NCBI RefSeq assembly: GCF_022669155.1
Contig: NZ_JALBVB010000053.1
Location: forward strand, 227,759-270,113
DNA length: 42,355 bases
Direction: 5' to 3'
DNA from: Kineococcus sp. TRM81007
GTDB lineage: Bacteria > Actinomycetota > Actinomycetes > Actinomycetales > Kineococcaceae
In this document: in pieces, positions 1-15,794 of the stretch
Layout of the letters: each line of letters begins with the position of its first letter
Numbering within the stretch: position 1 is the first letter of the stretch
Notes under the pieces: generated by a model
The model's input: the letters and a program-made list of their open reading frames with translations, nothing else
Told to the model about the DNA's origin: nothing
Database searches by the model: none
Position numbers and translations under genes: made by a program

Positions 1-24
1 GGCCGCCGTCGTGGGTGCTGCGGG

Positions 25-2214
<2,190 letters not shown>

Positions 2215-2296
2215 GGGCTCCAGTCTCCGGTCGGCAGGGCCCGCCCGCGCGTCGGAACGGACCGGGGTTCTCGGTCGGTCGGTCAGGCCGTGGTGG

Positions 2297-3705
2297 TCAC
2301 GACGTCAGGCGTCGCACGGCGCCCATCGGGATGCCTACCCAGTCCGGCCGGTTGCGGACCTCGTAGACGACCTCGTACAGGGCCTTGTCCAGTTCGAGGG
2401 CCGCCAGCAGGGTCGCGGCTGCCGAGCCGGGTTCGCGCGGGTCCACACCGGTGCCCGCGGCGTACGCGGCGAGGAAGGCCTCGCGGCAGGCGGCGGCCCA
2501 GCGGCCGGCGGCCTCCTCGCCCACCCGGCCGGCGCCGCTGGAGGCGGCGTAGTCGAAGGAGCGCAGCATCCCGGCCACGTCGCGCAGCGCGAGGTCGGGC
2601 ACGCTGCGCTCGGCCAGCGGTCGCAGCGGTTCGCCCTCGAAGTCCAGCAGCACCCAGCCGCGCTGCTCGGAGCGCAGCACCTGCCCCAGGTGGTAGTCGC
2701 CGTGCACGCGCTGCAGGTCCGGCGCACCGCTGACGTGCCGCACGGCGTCGACGCGGGCGGTGGCCGCCTCCGCCACCTCGTGCAGCTCCGGGACCGCGGT
2801 GCAGGCCCACGCCACCCGGGCGGCCAGGCCGTCGGCGAACGCGGCGAGGCGCTCGGGCGTGGCGGGCTCGGTGGCCAGCTCCCGGGCCAGGACGGCGTGC
2901 ACCTCGGCCGTGGCCGCACCCAGCTCGCCCGCCTCGGCGCTGAAGTCGCGCCCCTGCTCCACCGCGGCGGTGGCGACCCGCCAGGCGTCCTGCGAGCCGG
3001 CGAGGAACTCCGTCAGGTGCGCGAGGTGGCCGTGCGCGACGCGCCCGTCCGGGGCGGTCCACTGCCCGTCGACCCAGCCCGCGGGGCGGGGCACGCGCTC
3101 GCAACCGGCCGCGGCCAGGGCGGTCTGCACGACGACGTCGGGGTTGTCGCCGGCGCTGAGGACGCGGAACACCTTCGCGATGAGCGGTGCCGCGTCCGAA
3201 CCGGGCGGCGGGGTGACGACGATGGAGGTGTTCGACTGCTCGCCGCCGAGCACCTTCGTGCTCGCGCCGGTGGGTACCGGCAGGCCGCCGTCGGCGCTCG
3301 TGCCGTGCACGCCGAAGGCCGCCGACCCGGCGCCCTCCTCGGCGGCGACGAGGGTCAGCAGGGCGCGGGTGAAGGTGGGGTCGTGGGGGCCGTCGTACAC
3401 CCAGGCCTCCGCCCCGTCGACGTCCGGCAGGTGCCCCACCAGCGCGCCGGCGAGGTCGTCGTCGGGGGCCGGCCGCACCGTCAGCGGCACCGCGTAGACG
3501 GTGCTGGTCGCCTCCTCGCCCGCGCCGGTGCGCACGGTCAGGGCCACGAGCTGCGCCACGCCGCCCTCGTCCAGGGGGGTGCGCTCCAGGCGCTGCAGGT
3601 GCACCGAGGCGCCCTTGTGGGCGAACCACCGCTGGTGCGGCGCCCACTGCAGCAGCAGCTCGGCGAGGGCCGCGTCCGAGGCCGGGTCCGTGGTGGTGGG
3701 GCCGG

Positions 3706-3709
<4 letters not shown>
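2297..3709 (-). CDS. mak: Maltokinase (Mak/Pep2)
   Basis: Maltokinase phosphorylates maltose with ATP to give maltose-1-phosphate, the donor used by GlgE. The 470-residue product has the aminoglycoside-phosphotransferase-like fold: the catalytic loop HGDYHLGQ has Asp338, and a metal-binding LLDFEGEP follows. The N-terminal part ([13 protein letters not shown]) is the usual maltokinase cap region. The GTG start at 3709 overlaps the treS stop by four bases (GTGA), which points to translational coupling. TreS and Mak are fused in many actinobacteria but separate here. The open frame continues far upstream of this start; that extension is antisense noise inside treS. Confidence 0.93.
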
Positions 3710-5504
<1,795 letters not shown>

Positions 5505-5508
<4 letters not shown>

Positions 5509-7604
5509 CCTCCCGCCCCGTGCGGCAGCACGTGGAAGACGTGCGCGGGCTCGACGTACGGGTCCAGTCGCACGTAGTCGTGCTCGCCCCACTCGTGCAC
5601 CGCGCCGGTCAGCTCGTCGCGCACGGTGAACCGCTCCCACCACTGCCGGCCCAGCGCGCCCATGTCCAGGTGCACGGTGGTCTCGCGGGTGGCGTGCGGG
5701 TCGAGGTTGACGACCACGATCACGAGGTCCTCGGTCCCGTCGGGTGCCACCCGGCGGCGGGAGAACGCCAGGACGTTCTCGTCGTCGCAGGGGTGGAACG
5801 CCGTGCCGCGCAGCTCCTGCAGCGCGGGGTGCGCCCGGCGCACCTCGTTCAGGCGCTTCAGGTACGGCGCCAGGCTCCAGCCCTCGCGCTCCGCGCGCTC
5901 CCAGTCGCGGGGACGGAACTGGTACTTCTCGTTGTCCAGCTGCTCCTCGGCGCCGGGGCGCGCGGCGTGCTCGACGAGCTCGTAGCCGGAGTAGATGCCC
6001 CACGACGGGCTCAGCAGCGCGGCCAGCACGGCGCGCAGCTTGAACACCGGCGGGCCGCCGTACTGCATGGTGGGGGTGAGGATGTCGTGCGTCGTGGGCC
6101 AGAAGCTGGGCCGCATGTAGTGCGCCGACTCCGTGGTGAGCTGCTCCAGGTACTCGCGGATCTCCCAGCCGGCGTTGCGCCACGCGAAGTAGGAGTACGA
6201 CTGCTGGAAGCCCACCTTGGCCAGGGTGTGCATCATCGCCGGGCGGGTGAACGCCTCCGAGAGCCACACCACCTCGGGGTGCTCGCGGCGCACCTCGCCG
6301 ATGAGCCACTCCCAGAACTCGACCGGCTTGGTGTGCGGGTTGTCCACGCGGAAGCACGTCACGCCGTGCTCGATCCACACGTCCACCACGCGCTTGACCT
6401 CGGCGTAGATGCCCTCGGGGTCGTTGTCGAAGTTCAGCGGGTAGATGTCCTGGTACTTCTTCGGCGGGTTCTCCGCGTAGGCGATCGTGCCGTCGGCGCG
6501 CGTGGTGAACCACTCCGGGTGCTCGGTGACCCACGGGTGGTCCGGTGCGCACTGCAGCGCCAGGTCCAGCGCCACCTCCAGGCCCAGCTCCCTGGCCCGG
6601 GCCACGAAGAAGTCGAAGTCCTCGAAGGTGCCCAGCTCCGGGTGGATGGCGTCGTGACCGCCCTCGGCGGCGCCGATCGCGTACGGCGAGCCGGGGTCCA
6701 GCGGGCCGGCGTTCAGCGAGTTGTTCGGGCCCTTGCGGTTGGTGCGCCCGATGGGGTGGATCGGGGTGAGGTACGCGATGTCGAAGCCCATGTCGGCGAT
6801 CGCGGGCAGCCGCTCTGCCGCCGTGCGGAAGGTGCCGGAGACCCACCGGCCGGCGGCCTCGTCGAAGTACGCGCCCTCCGACCGGGGGAAGAACTCGTAC
6901 CAGCTGCTGAACGCGGCCAGCCGTCGCTCCACCACCAGCGGGTGGGTGGGGGAGGGGGAGACCATCTCGCGCAGCGGCAGCCGGTCCAGGGCGGCGCGCA
7001 CGCCGTCGGACGTCCCGGCGGCCAGCCGCTCGCCGTCCCCCAGGGAGGTGTCGCGCAGCCGGCCGGCGGCGTCGCGCAGCACCTGCGCGCCCTCGCGGTC
7101 GCGGCCCGGCAGGTCCGCGGCGCGCTCCAGCAGCCGGGCGCCCTCCTCCAGCATGAGCGCCACGTCCACCCCGGCGCCGACCTTGATGGTCGCGTCGTGG
7201 TCCCAGGTGCCGTACGGGTCGGACCAGCCGTCCACCCGCACCCCCCAGTCGCCCTCGCCGTCCGGCACGAGCACGGCGGCGTAGCGGTCGGTGCCGGCGT
7301 TCGTCAGGGTCATGCGCGCGCTGGGGCCGTCGGTGCCGTCCGGGCGCACCAGCACGGCCGTGGCGGCGACCGCGTCGTGGCCCTCGCGGAACACGGTGGC
7401 CGTGATCGGCACGAGTTCCCCGACCACCGCCTTGGAGGGCCAGCGCCCCGCGTCCACCGCGGGGGCGACGTCGAGGACGGGGATGCGCCCGACCACCGGC
7501 CGGGTGCTGCTCCCGGCCGGCACGCCGCCCGCCGAGGGGGTGTCCGGGCGTCGCGCCGTGGTGGCGGCGGTCCCGCGCGTCGTCGGCTGCTCCTTCGTCG
7601 TCAC
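5505..7604 (-). CDS. glgE: Alpha-1,4-glucan:maltose-1-phosphate maltosyltransferase GlgE
   Basis: GlgE transfers maltosyl units from maltose-1-phosphate to the non-reducing end of alpha-1,4-glucan; it defines the GlgE pathway. The 699-residue GH13_3 protein has nucleophile Asp421 in [10 protein letters not shown] and acid/base Glu450 in WLSEAFTRP. The 29-residue spacing is that of characterised GlgE. The first ~35 residues are a Thr/Ala/Ser-rich tail before the first beta-sandwich. I chose the GTG at 7604 because a TAGGTT hexamer lies 7 bases upstream, no ribosome site is present, and conserved sequence begins soon after. It leads the anabolic operon and is divergent from glgP. Confidence 0.95.
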
Positions 7605-7611
7605 GTGCGGC

Positions 7612-7617
7612 AACCTA
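7612..7617 (-). promoter_or_regulatory. Leaderless -10 element of glgE
   Basis: TAGGTT on the minus strand, 7 bases before the GTG start of glgE, with no Shine-Dalgarno sequence. The spacing would place the transcript start at or next to the start codon. Confidence 0.6.
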
Positions 7618-7753
7618 CCGACGGCGGGCGGAGGTGTCGCGGGGAAGTTGCGGGGGAGCGGCCGCCGTTCCCGCTCGCGCGGGCCGGGCGGCGGCGGGGC
7701 GCGCGGTGCCGCGGAGGTGGAGCGCTCACCTGTCGTGCGCGTGCCCGCGCGGC

Positions 7754-7759
7754 TACTGT
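7754..7759 (+). promoter_or_regulatory. Leaderless -10 element of glgP
   Basis: TACTGT lies 8 bases before the GTG at 7768. An in-frame ATG at 7762 lies only 2 bases after the hexamer and would be upstream of any normal transcript start, so the GTG is the better start. The 163-base glgE-glgP interval holds both divergent promoters. Confidence 0.55.
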
Positions 7760-7767
7760 CGATGTTC

Positions 7768-10332
7768 GTGAGAGCCATCCGACGCTTCACCGTCCGCACC
7801 GTGCTCCCCGCCCCGCTGGCCCCCCTGGGGGAGCTGGCCAGCAACCTGCGCTGGTCGTGGCACGAGCCCACGCGCGAGCTGTTCGAGTCCATGGACCCGG
7901 CCGCCTGGGTAGCCGTGCACCGCGAACCGGGCGCCCTGCTGGGCGCCCTGAGCACGGAGCGGCTGGAGGCCCTCGCCACCGACGCGGGCTTCGTGCGCCG
8001 CGTCGAGGCCGCCGCGGCGGACCTGCGCTCCTACCTGGCGCGACCCGGCTGGTACGCCTCCCTGGGGCCGGACGCCCCGCGGTCCATCGCGTACTTCTCC
8101 ATGGAGTTCGGCATCACCGGTGCCCTGCCGCAGTACTCCGGCGGCCTGGGCATCCTCGCCGGCGACCACCTGAAGTCCGCCAGCGACCTGGCCGTGCCCG
8201 TGGTCGGCGTCGGGCTGTTCTACGCCACCGGTTACTTCAAGCAGTCCCTCTCCCGCGACGGCTGGCAGCAGGAGACGTACCCGGTCCTGGACCCGGACGG
8301 GCTGCCGCTGGCCCTGCTGCGCGAGGCGGACGGCACCCCGGTGAAGGTCCACGTGGACCTGCCCGGCGGTCGCCGCCTGACGGCCCAGGTGTGGAAGGCG
8401 CAGGTCGGGCGGGTCCCGCTGCTGCTGATGGACTCCGACGTGGAGGAGAACGACGACGCGGCCCGCTCCGTCACCGACCGGCTCTACGGCGGTGGCGGCG
8501 AGCACCGCCTGCAGCAGGAACTGCTGTGTGGCATCGGCGGGGTGCGCGCGCTGCGGGCGTGGTCGCGGCTGACCGGTGCACCGGAGCCGGAGGTCTACCA
8601 CACCAACGAGGGGCACGCCGGGTTCCTCGGCGTGGAGCGCATCCGCGAGCACGTCGAGCGGGGCCTGGGGTTCGAGGAGGCGCTGGAGGCCGTCCGGGCC
8701 GCCACCGTGTTCACCACGCACACGCCCGTGCCCGCCGGCATCGACCGCTTCGGCCGCGACCAGATCGAGCTGTACTTCGGCCCCGGCAACCCGCTGCCGG
8801 GCGTGCCGGTCGAGCGCGTCCTCGCCCTGGGCGCCGAGGACTACCCCGGCGGCGACCCCGGCGTGTTCAACATGGCCGTCATGGGGCTGCGCCTGGCGCA
8901 GCGCGCCAACGGCGTCTCGAAGCTGCACGGCGCCGTCAGCCGCGGCATGTTCGACGGGTTGTGGCCCGGGTTCGACGCGCCCGAGGTGCCCATCGCGTCC
9001 ATCACCAACGGCGTGCACGCCCCCACGTGGGTCGCCGCTGAGGTGCTGCGCATGGGCGAGCAGTACATCGGCCCCGAACTCGTCCGCGAGGGCCAGGGGT
9101 TCGAGAAGGTCGACCAGGTCCCCGACGAGGAGATCTGGCGCACCCGCCGGGTGCTGCGCGGCCGGCTGGTGGAGGACGCCCGCCGCCGGCTGCGGCTGTC
9201 GTGGCTGCAGCGCGGCGCCAGCGAGGCCGAGCTGGCCTGGACCCGGGAGGTCCTGGACCCGGACGTGCTGACCATCGGGTTCGCCCGGCGCGTGCCGACG
9301 TACAAGCGCCTGACGCTCATGCTGCGCGACCCCGAGCGGCTGAAGTCGCTGCTGCTGCACCCGCAGCGGCCGGTCCAGCTCGTCATCGCCGGCAAGTCCC
9401 ACCCGGCCGACGAGACCGGCAAGCGCCTCATCCAGCAGATGGTGCGCTTCGCCGACGACCCCGAGGTGCGCCACCGCATCGTCTTCCTGCCCAACTACGA
9501 CATCACCATGGCGCTGTCGCTGTACCCGGGGTGCGACGTGTGGCTGAACAACCCGCTGCGCCCCTTCGAGGCGTGCGGCACCTCGGGCATGAAGGCCGCC
9601 CTGAACGGCGGGCTGAACCTGTCGATCCTCGACGGCTGGTGGGACGAGTGGTACGACGGCGGCAACGGGTGGGCGATCCCCACCGCCGACGGCGTCGACG
9701 ACCCCGACCGCCGCGACGACCTCGAGGCGGCGGCGCTGTACGACCTCGTCGAGAACTCGGTGGCCGCGCGGTTCTACGACCGCGACGAGCGCGGCCTGCC
9801 CGCGCGCTGGCTGGAGATGGTGCGCCACACCCTGGCCTCGCTGGGGCCGAAGGTCCTCGCCAGCCGCATGGTCAGCGACTACGTGCGGCAGCTGTACGTG
9901 CCGGCCGCCGTCGCGGGCCGGGCCGCCGCGGCCTCCGGCGCGGCCGCGGCGAAGGACCTGGCGCGCTGGAAGGGCGAGGTGCGCGGGGCGTGGCCGGGCG
10001 TGCGGGTCGACCACGTGGAGTCCTCCGGCGTGGGCGACTCCGCCCAGGTCGGCGACGTGCTCCACGTGCGCGGCTTCGTCTCCCTGGGCTCGCTGCGCCC
10101 GGACGACGTGGAGGTGCAGGTCGTGCACGGCCGCGTCAGCGAGTCCGACCAGCTCAGCCCCTCCGGCGTGCTGGCCCTGCGGCACGCGGAGGACTTCGGC
10201 GACGGCCGGCACCGCTACGAGGGTGAGGTCGCGCTGCGGCAGACCGGCCCGTTCGGGTACACCGTGCGCGTGCTGCCCCGGCACGGCGGCCTGGCCACGC
10301 CCGCCGAGCTGGGGCTCGTCGCCAACGCCTGA
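7768..10332 (+). CDS. glgP: Alpha-glucan phosphorylase GlgP (actinobacterial type)
   Basis: GlgP removes glucose-1-phosphate from alpha-1,4-glucan ends; it is a GT35, PLP-dependent enzyme. The 854-residue protein carries an N-terminal extension with the NLRWSWHEPTRELF signature of the high-GC phosphorylase family. It also has IAYFSMEFGI, the tyrosine-rich YNTNEGH-like region (VYHTNEGHAG), and the PLP-lysine motif ACGTSGMKAALNG with Lys609. The start is GTG 7768, judged from the -10 spacing; ATG 7762 is the alternative and adds two residues. It is divergent from glgE, so glucan synthesis and breakdown can be switched from one intergenic region. A GC-rich hairpin follows 20 bases after the stop. 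Confidence 0.94.
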   Translation: MRAIRRFTVRTVLPAPLAPLGELASNLRWSWHEPTRELFESMDPAAWVAVHREPGALLGALSTERLEALATDAGFVRRVEAAAADLRSYLARPGWYASLGPDAPRSIAYFSMEFGITGALPQYSGGLGILAGDHLKSASDLAVPVVGVGLFYATGYFKQSLSRDGWQQETYPVLDPDGLPLALLREADGTPVKVHVDLPGGRRLTAQVWKAQVGRVPLLLMDSDVEENDDAARSVTDRLYGGGGEHRLQQELLCGIGGVRALRAWSRLTGAPEPEVYHTNEGHAGFLGVERIREHVERGLGFEEALEAVRAATVFTTHTPVPAGIDRFGRDQIELYFGPGNPLPGVPVERVLALGAEDYPGGDPGVFNMAVMGLRLAQRANGVSKLHGAVSRGMFDGLWPGFDAPEVPIASITNGVHAPTWVAAEVLRMGEQYIGPELVREGQGFEKVDQVPDEEIWRTRRVLRGRLVEDARRRLRLSWLQRGASEAELAWTREVLDPDVLTIGFARRVPTYKRLTLMLRDPERLKSLLLHPQRPVQLVIAGKSHPADETGKRLIQQMVRFADDPEVRHRIVFLPNYDITMALSLYPGCDVWLNNPLRPFEACGTSGMKAALNGGLNLSILDGWWDEWYDGGNGWAIPTADGVDDPDRRDDLEAAALYDLVENSVAARFYDRDERGLPARWLEMVRHTLASLGPKVLASRMVSDYVRQLYVPAAVAGRAAAASGAAAAKDLARWKGEVRGAWPGVRVDHVESSGVGDSAQVGDVLHVRGFVSLGSLRPDDVEVQVVHGRVSESDQLSPSGVLALRHAEDFGDGRHRYEGEVALRQTGPFGYTVRVLPRHGGLATPAELGLVANA

Positions 10333-10345
10333 CGCGCGCCGCCGC

Positions 10346-11116
10346 TCAGGGCGCGGGTGGTGGGGCGGGGTCCGCCCCGCCACCCGCACCACCGCCGTCC
10401 TCGCCGCCACCGCCGTCGTCGAGGAACTCCAGGAGCAGCGCGCTCACCCGGTCCGGTTCGACCAGGTGCGGCCAGTGCCCGGCGGCCAGCGGGCGCAGGT
10501 CCGCGGAGCGGGCGCGCGGGTTCAGCGCCCGCAACCCGGCGGCGTCCACGTCGCGGGTGCTGCGCACGTGCAGCAGCGGCACCCGCGCCGCCCGCAGCAC
10601 CGGACGCGGGTCCAGCTCCAGCACGTCCGCCCACAACCGGCGCACAGCGGCCTCCGGCGTGGCCGCGATGCGGGCGACGACCTCCTCGCGCAGCCGGGGC
10701 AGGCGCTCGCCCCACGCCGCGCGCATGGACGTCACCAGCACCTCGTGCCAGCCGTCGGCGCGCACCGCCGCCGCGCGGACCCGCTTCGCGGCCACCGCCT
10801 CGCCGCTCACCGGCACGTTGGAGTCCACCAGCACCAGCCGGCGCAGCAGCTCCGGCCGGTGCGCGGCCAGCAGCAGACCCACCACGCCGCCCGTGGAGTG
10901 GCCCACGAGGTCCACCGGCCCCGGACCGGCGAGCGCCGCCACCCGCTCCCCGACCCGCGCCGCCACCGCCTCCAGCGTCGCCGCGCCCGGCACGGGCGGC
11001 TCCGCGCCGTGGCCGGGCAGGTCCAGCGGCACCGCGCGCCGCCCCGAGCGGGCCAGCGCCGCCTCCTGCGCGGCGAGCTCCACCGCGCGGCAACCCGTGC
11101 CCGGCAGCAGCACCAC
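10346..11116 (-). CDS. Alpha/beta hydrolase, specificity unknown
   Basis: A probable serine hydrolase of 256 residues. The oxyanion region is LPGTGC near residue 5, the nucleophile elbow is GHSTGG with Ser74, a candidate acid lies in RSTRDVD, and the catalytic His is in AGHWPHLVEPD. The GTG at 11116 was chosen because the fold starts immediately after it and no better start exists before the glgX stop 29 bases upstream; it has no convincing ribosome site, so the start is uncertain. It is probably co-transcribed with glgX. The last ~20 residues are Gly, then Pro/Ala-rich, because the glgP terminator hairpin lies inside the gene's 3' end. The substrate cannot be read from sequence. Confidence 0.8.
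   Translation of the reverse strand: MVLLPGTGCRAVELAAQEAALARSGRRAVPLDLPGHGAEPPVPGAATLEAVAARVGERVAALAGPGPVDLVGHSTGGVVGLLLAAHRPELLRRLVLVDSNVPVSGEAVAAKRVRAAAVRADGWHEVLVTSMRAAWGERLPRLREEVVARIAATPEAAVRRLWADVLELDPRPVLRAARVPLLHVRSTRDVDAAGLRALNPRARSADLRPLAAGHWPHLVEPDRVSALLLEFLDDGGGGEDGGGAGGGADPAPPPAP
10353..10387 (+). terminator. GC-rich hairpin after glgP, inside the 3' end of the convergent hydrolase gene
   Basis: A 16-base-pair stem with a 3-base loop: 10353-10368 pairs with 10372-10387, with one G-U wobble at 10361/10379. It starts 20 bases after the glgP stop. There is no T tract, as is common for high-GC terminators. It would also form in the hydrolase transcript, with a mismatch in place of the wobble. 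Confidence 0.6.
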
Positions 11117-11145
11117 CGCGGCGGCGCCCGCCCGGGCCCGCCCGC

Positions 11146-13332
<2,187 letters not shown>

Positions 13333-13338
13333 CGGCGC

Positions 13339-13344
13339 AGTCTG
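13339..13344 (-). promoter_or_regulatory. Leaderless -10 element of glgX (weaker)
   Basis: CAGACT lies 6 bases before the GTG of glgX; it matches NANNNT but lacks the first T. It is back to back with the iscS-like promoter, and the whole divergent interval is 80 bases. Confidence 0.45.
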
Positions 13345-13400
13345 CCCGAGGCGGGCGCCGCGTGCCGGGTCGAGGGGGCCGGGGCACGACCGCGCGCTCC

Positions 13401-13406
13401 TACACT
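13401..13406 (+). promoter_or_regulatory. Leaderless -10 element of the cysteine desulfurase gene
   Basis: TACACT lies exactly 6 bases before the GTG at 13413. The short G-rich spacer is not a correctly placed ribosome site. Confidence 0.6.
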
Positions 13407-13412
13407 GGTGGG

Positions 13413-14669
13413 GTGACGGCGTACCTCGACCACGCCTCGACGACCCCCCTGCGGCCCGAGGCCCTCGAGGCGTACGCCGCCGCGGCCTCCCTGGCCGGCA
13501 ACCCGTCGTCACTGCACTCCAGCGGGCGCCGTGCGCGCGCCGCCGTGGAGGAGTCGCGCGAGGCGCTGGCCGCCGCCGTGGGGGCGCGTCCCGCCGAGGT
13601 GGTGTGGACCTCCGGCGGCACCGAGGCCGACAACCTCGCCCTGAAGGGCCTGTACTGGGCTCGCCGCGACGCGGACCCGCGCCGCCGCCGCGTGCTCGTC
13701 GGCGCCGCCGAGCACCACGCGGTGCTGGACTGCGCCGCCTGGCTCGCCGAGCACGAGGGCGCCGACGTGCGGCTGCTGCCCGTGGACGCCGACGGCCGCG
13801 CCGACCTGGACGCCCTGCGCGCCGAGCTGGCCGACGGCGCCGGCGAGGTCGCGCTCGTGTCGCTGATGTGGGCGAACAACGAGGTCGGCACCGTGCAGCC
13901 GGTCTCCGCCGCCGCCGAACTGGCCCACGCCGCCGGGGTGCCGCTGCACACCGACGCCGTGCAGGCCGTCGGCCACCTCCCCGTGGACTTCGCCGCCAGC
14001 GGTGCGGACGCCCTGTCGCTGTCGGCGCACAAGTTCGGCGGGCCCGTCGGTGCCGGGGCCCTCCTGCTGCGCCGCGGCACCCCGCTCGTGCCGCTGCAGC
14101 ACGGCGGCGGGCAGGAGCTCGGCGCCCGCTCCGGCACGCTCGACGCCCCCGCGGCGCGCGCCACCGCCGCCGCCCTGGCCGCTGCGCTCGCCGACCCCGG
14201 TGAGGGGGAGCGCACCGCTGCGCTGCGCGAGCGCCTCGTGGCGGGCCTGCGCGCGGCCGTGCCCGGCCTGGTGCTGCGCGGCGACCCCGTCCTCGACGCC
14301 GCGCACCGCCTGCCCGGCAACGCGCACGTGACCGTCGCCGGCTGCGAGGGCGACTCGCTGCTGTACCTGCTCGACGCCGCCGGGGTGGAGTGCTCCACCG
14401 GCTCCGCCTGCCAGGCGGGCGTGCCGCGGCCCAGCCACGTCCTGCTCGCGATGGGCCTGGACGAGGGCGAGGCCGCCGGGGCGCTGCGCTTCTCCCTGGG
14501 GTGGAGCTCCACCGACGCGGACGTCGACGCCGCGCTCGCCGCGATCGGCCCCGCCGTCGAGCGCGCTCGCCGCGCGTCCGGTTCGGCGCGCACCTCCCGG
14601 GCGCGCCGGCGCCGCCCGGCGGCCGCCACCGGCGCTCCGTCCGCCGGCACCGCGGCGGAGGCGTCCTGA
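13413..14669 (+). CDS. Cysteine desulfurase (IscS/NifS family)
   Basis: This PLP enzyme takes sulfur from cysteine as a protein persulfide. The 418-residue protein starts YLDHASTTP, has the PLP-lysine motif SAHKFGG (Lys207) and the persulfide cysteine in GSACQAG (Cys333), with a second cysteine at 327. The C-terminal ~40 residues are Arg/Ala-rich and probably disordered. The stop overlaps the mnmA start (ATGA), so the two are translationally coupled; the likely job is to supply sulfur for tRNA 2-thiouridine. It could also serve Fe-S assembly, but no scaffold gene is adjacent. Confidence 0.93.
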   Translation: MTAYLDHASTTPLRPEALEAYAAAASLAGNPSSLHSSGRRARAAVEESREALAAAVGARPAEVVWTSGGTEADNLALKGLYWARRDADPRRRRVLVGAAEHHAVLDCAAWLAEHEGADVRLLPVDADGRADLDALRAELADGAGEVALVSLMWANNEVGTVQPVSAAAELAHAAGVPLHTDAVQAVGHLPVDFAASGADALSLSAHKFGGPVGAGALLLRRGTPLVPLQHGGGQELGARSGTLDAPAARATAAALAAALADPGEGERTAALRERLVAGLRAAVPGLVLRGDPVLDAAHRLPGNAHVTVAGCEGDSLLYLLDAAGVECSTGSACQAGVPRPSHVLLAMGLDEGEAAGALRFSLGWSSTDADVDAALAAIGPAVERARRASGSARTSRARRRRPAAATGAPSAGTAAEAS

Positions 14670-15754
14670 TGCGGGTGCTGGCCGCCATGAGCGGCGGCGT
14701 GGACTCCGCGGTGGCCGCCGCGCGCGCGGTGGACGCCGGGCACGACGTCGTCGGCGTGCACATGGCCCTCAACCGCGCCCCCGGCACGCTGCGCACCGGC
14801 TCGCGCGGCTGCTGCACGATCGAGGACGCGCTCGACGCGCGCCGCGCCGCCGACCTGCTGGGCATCCCCTTCTACGTGTGGGACCTCTCCGAGTCGTTCC
14901 TGGAGGAGGTGGTGGAGGACTTCGTCGCCGAGTACGCCGCCGGGCGCACCCCCAACCCGTGCGTGCGCTGCAACGAGCGCATCAAGTTCGCGGCCCTGCT
15001 GGACAAGGGGATCGCCCTCGGCTTCGACGCCGTCTGCACCGGCCACTACGCGCGCGTGCTGCCCGGCCCCGGCGGCGCCGAGCTGCACCGCGCCGCGGAC
15101 GCGGCCAAGGACCAGTCGTACGTGCTGGCCGTCCTGGACGCCGACCAGGTCGCGCACGCGATGTTCCCGCTGGGCGAGGCCCCCACCAAGGAGCGGGTGC
15201 GCGCCGAGGCCGAGCGCCGCGGCCTGCCAGTGGCCCGCAAGCCCGACAGCCACGACATCTGCTTCATCCCCGACGGCGACACCCGCAGCTTCCTCGCCGA
15301 GAAGCTGGGGGAGGAGCCCGGTGAGGTCGTCGACGAGGACGGCGCCGTGCTGGGCGCCCACACCGGCACGTACGGGTTCACCGTCGGCCAGCGCAAGGGG
15401 CTGGGACTGACCCGGCCCGCCCCCGACGGCCGTCCCCGCTACGTGCTGTCCATCGAGCCGGTGCGCCGCACCGTCACCGTCGGCCCCGCCGAGCGCCTCG
15501 CGGTGGGGGAGCTGCGTGCCGTGGAGGCGGTGTGGAGCGCGCCGGAGCCGTCCGGTCCCGTGGAGGTCCACGTGCAGGTGCGCGCCCACGGCGAGGCCGT
15601 GCCCGCCGTCGCCGAGGTGGCCGGCGAGGAGGTGCGGGTGGCGCTGCGCGCGCCGCTGACCGGGGTGGCGCCCGGGCAGACGGTGGCGTTCTACGCCGGC
15701 ACGCGGGTGCTGGGGTCGGCCACGATCTCCGGGACGTCCCCCGCGCGGGGCTGA
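14669..15754 (+). CDS. mnmA: tRNA-specific 2-thiouridylase MnmA
   Basis: MnmA adenylates U34 of Lys, Glu and Gln tRNAs and replaces its oxygen with sulfur. The 361-residue protein has the PP-loop SGGVDS at residues 8-13. Its candidate catalytic cysteines are Cys101 in [10 protein letters not shown] and Cys198 in [11 protein letters not shown], the usual pair that forms a persulfide or disulfide. Cys98 and the Cys48-Cys49 pair (GCCT) are additional cysteines. The ATG at 14669 overlaps the preceding stop. The sulfur donor is presumably the upstream desulfurase. No insertion or truncation was seen. Confidence 0.96.
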   Translation: MRVLAAMSGGVDSAVAAARAVDAGHDVVGVHMALNRAPGTLRTGSRGCCTIEDALDARRAADLLGIPFYVWDLSESFLEEVVEDFVAEYAAGRTPNPCVRCNERIKFAALLDKGIALGFDAVCTGHYARVLPGPGGAELHRAADAAKDQSYVLAVLDADQVAHAMFPLGEAPTKERVRAEAERRGLPVARKPDSHDICFIPDGDTRSFLAEKLGEEPGEVVDEDGAVLGAHTGTYGFTVGQRKGLGLTRPAPDGRPRYVLSIEPVRRTVTVGPAERLAVGELRAVEAVWSAPEPSGPVEVHVQVRAHGEAVPAVAEVAGEEVRVALRAPLTGVAPGQTVAFYAGTRVLGSATISGTSPARG

Positions 15755-15794
15755 GACCCCCAGTACCCGGACCCGGACCCGGCGGCGCGGTCCG

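Noticed and set aside
5520-9041. Very long plus-strand open frame (1,173 codons) spanning antisense glgE and an alternative frame of glgP
   Set aside because: It crosses two unrelated genes, changes composition at the junction and has no family motif; it is a by-product of rare stop codons at this GC content.
15755-15794. Triple ACCCGG repeat and 6-bp hairpin between mnmA and the YqjG-like gene
   Set aside because: Too short and weak to support as a terminator; simple repeats like this are common in GC-rich gaps.
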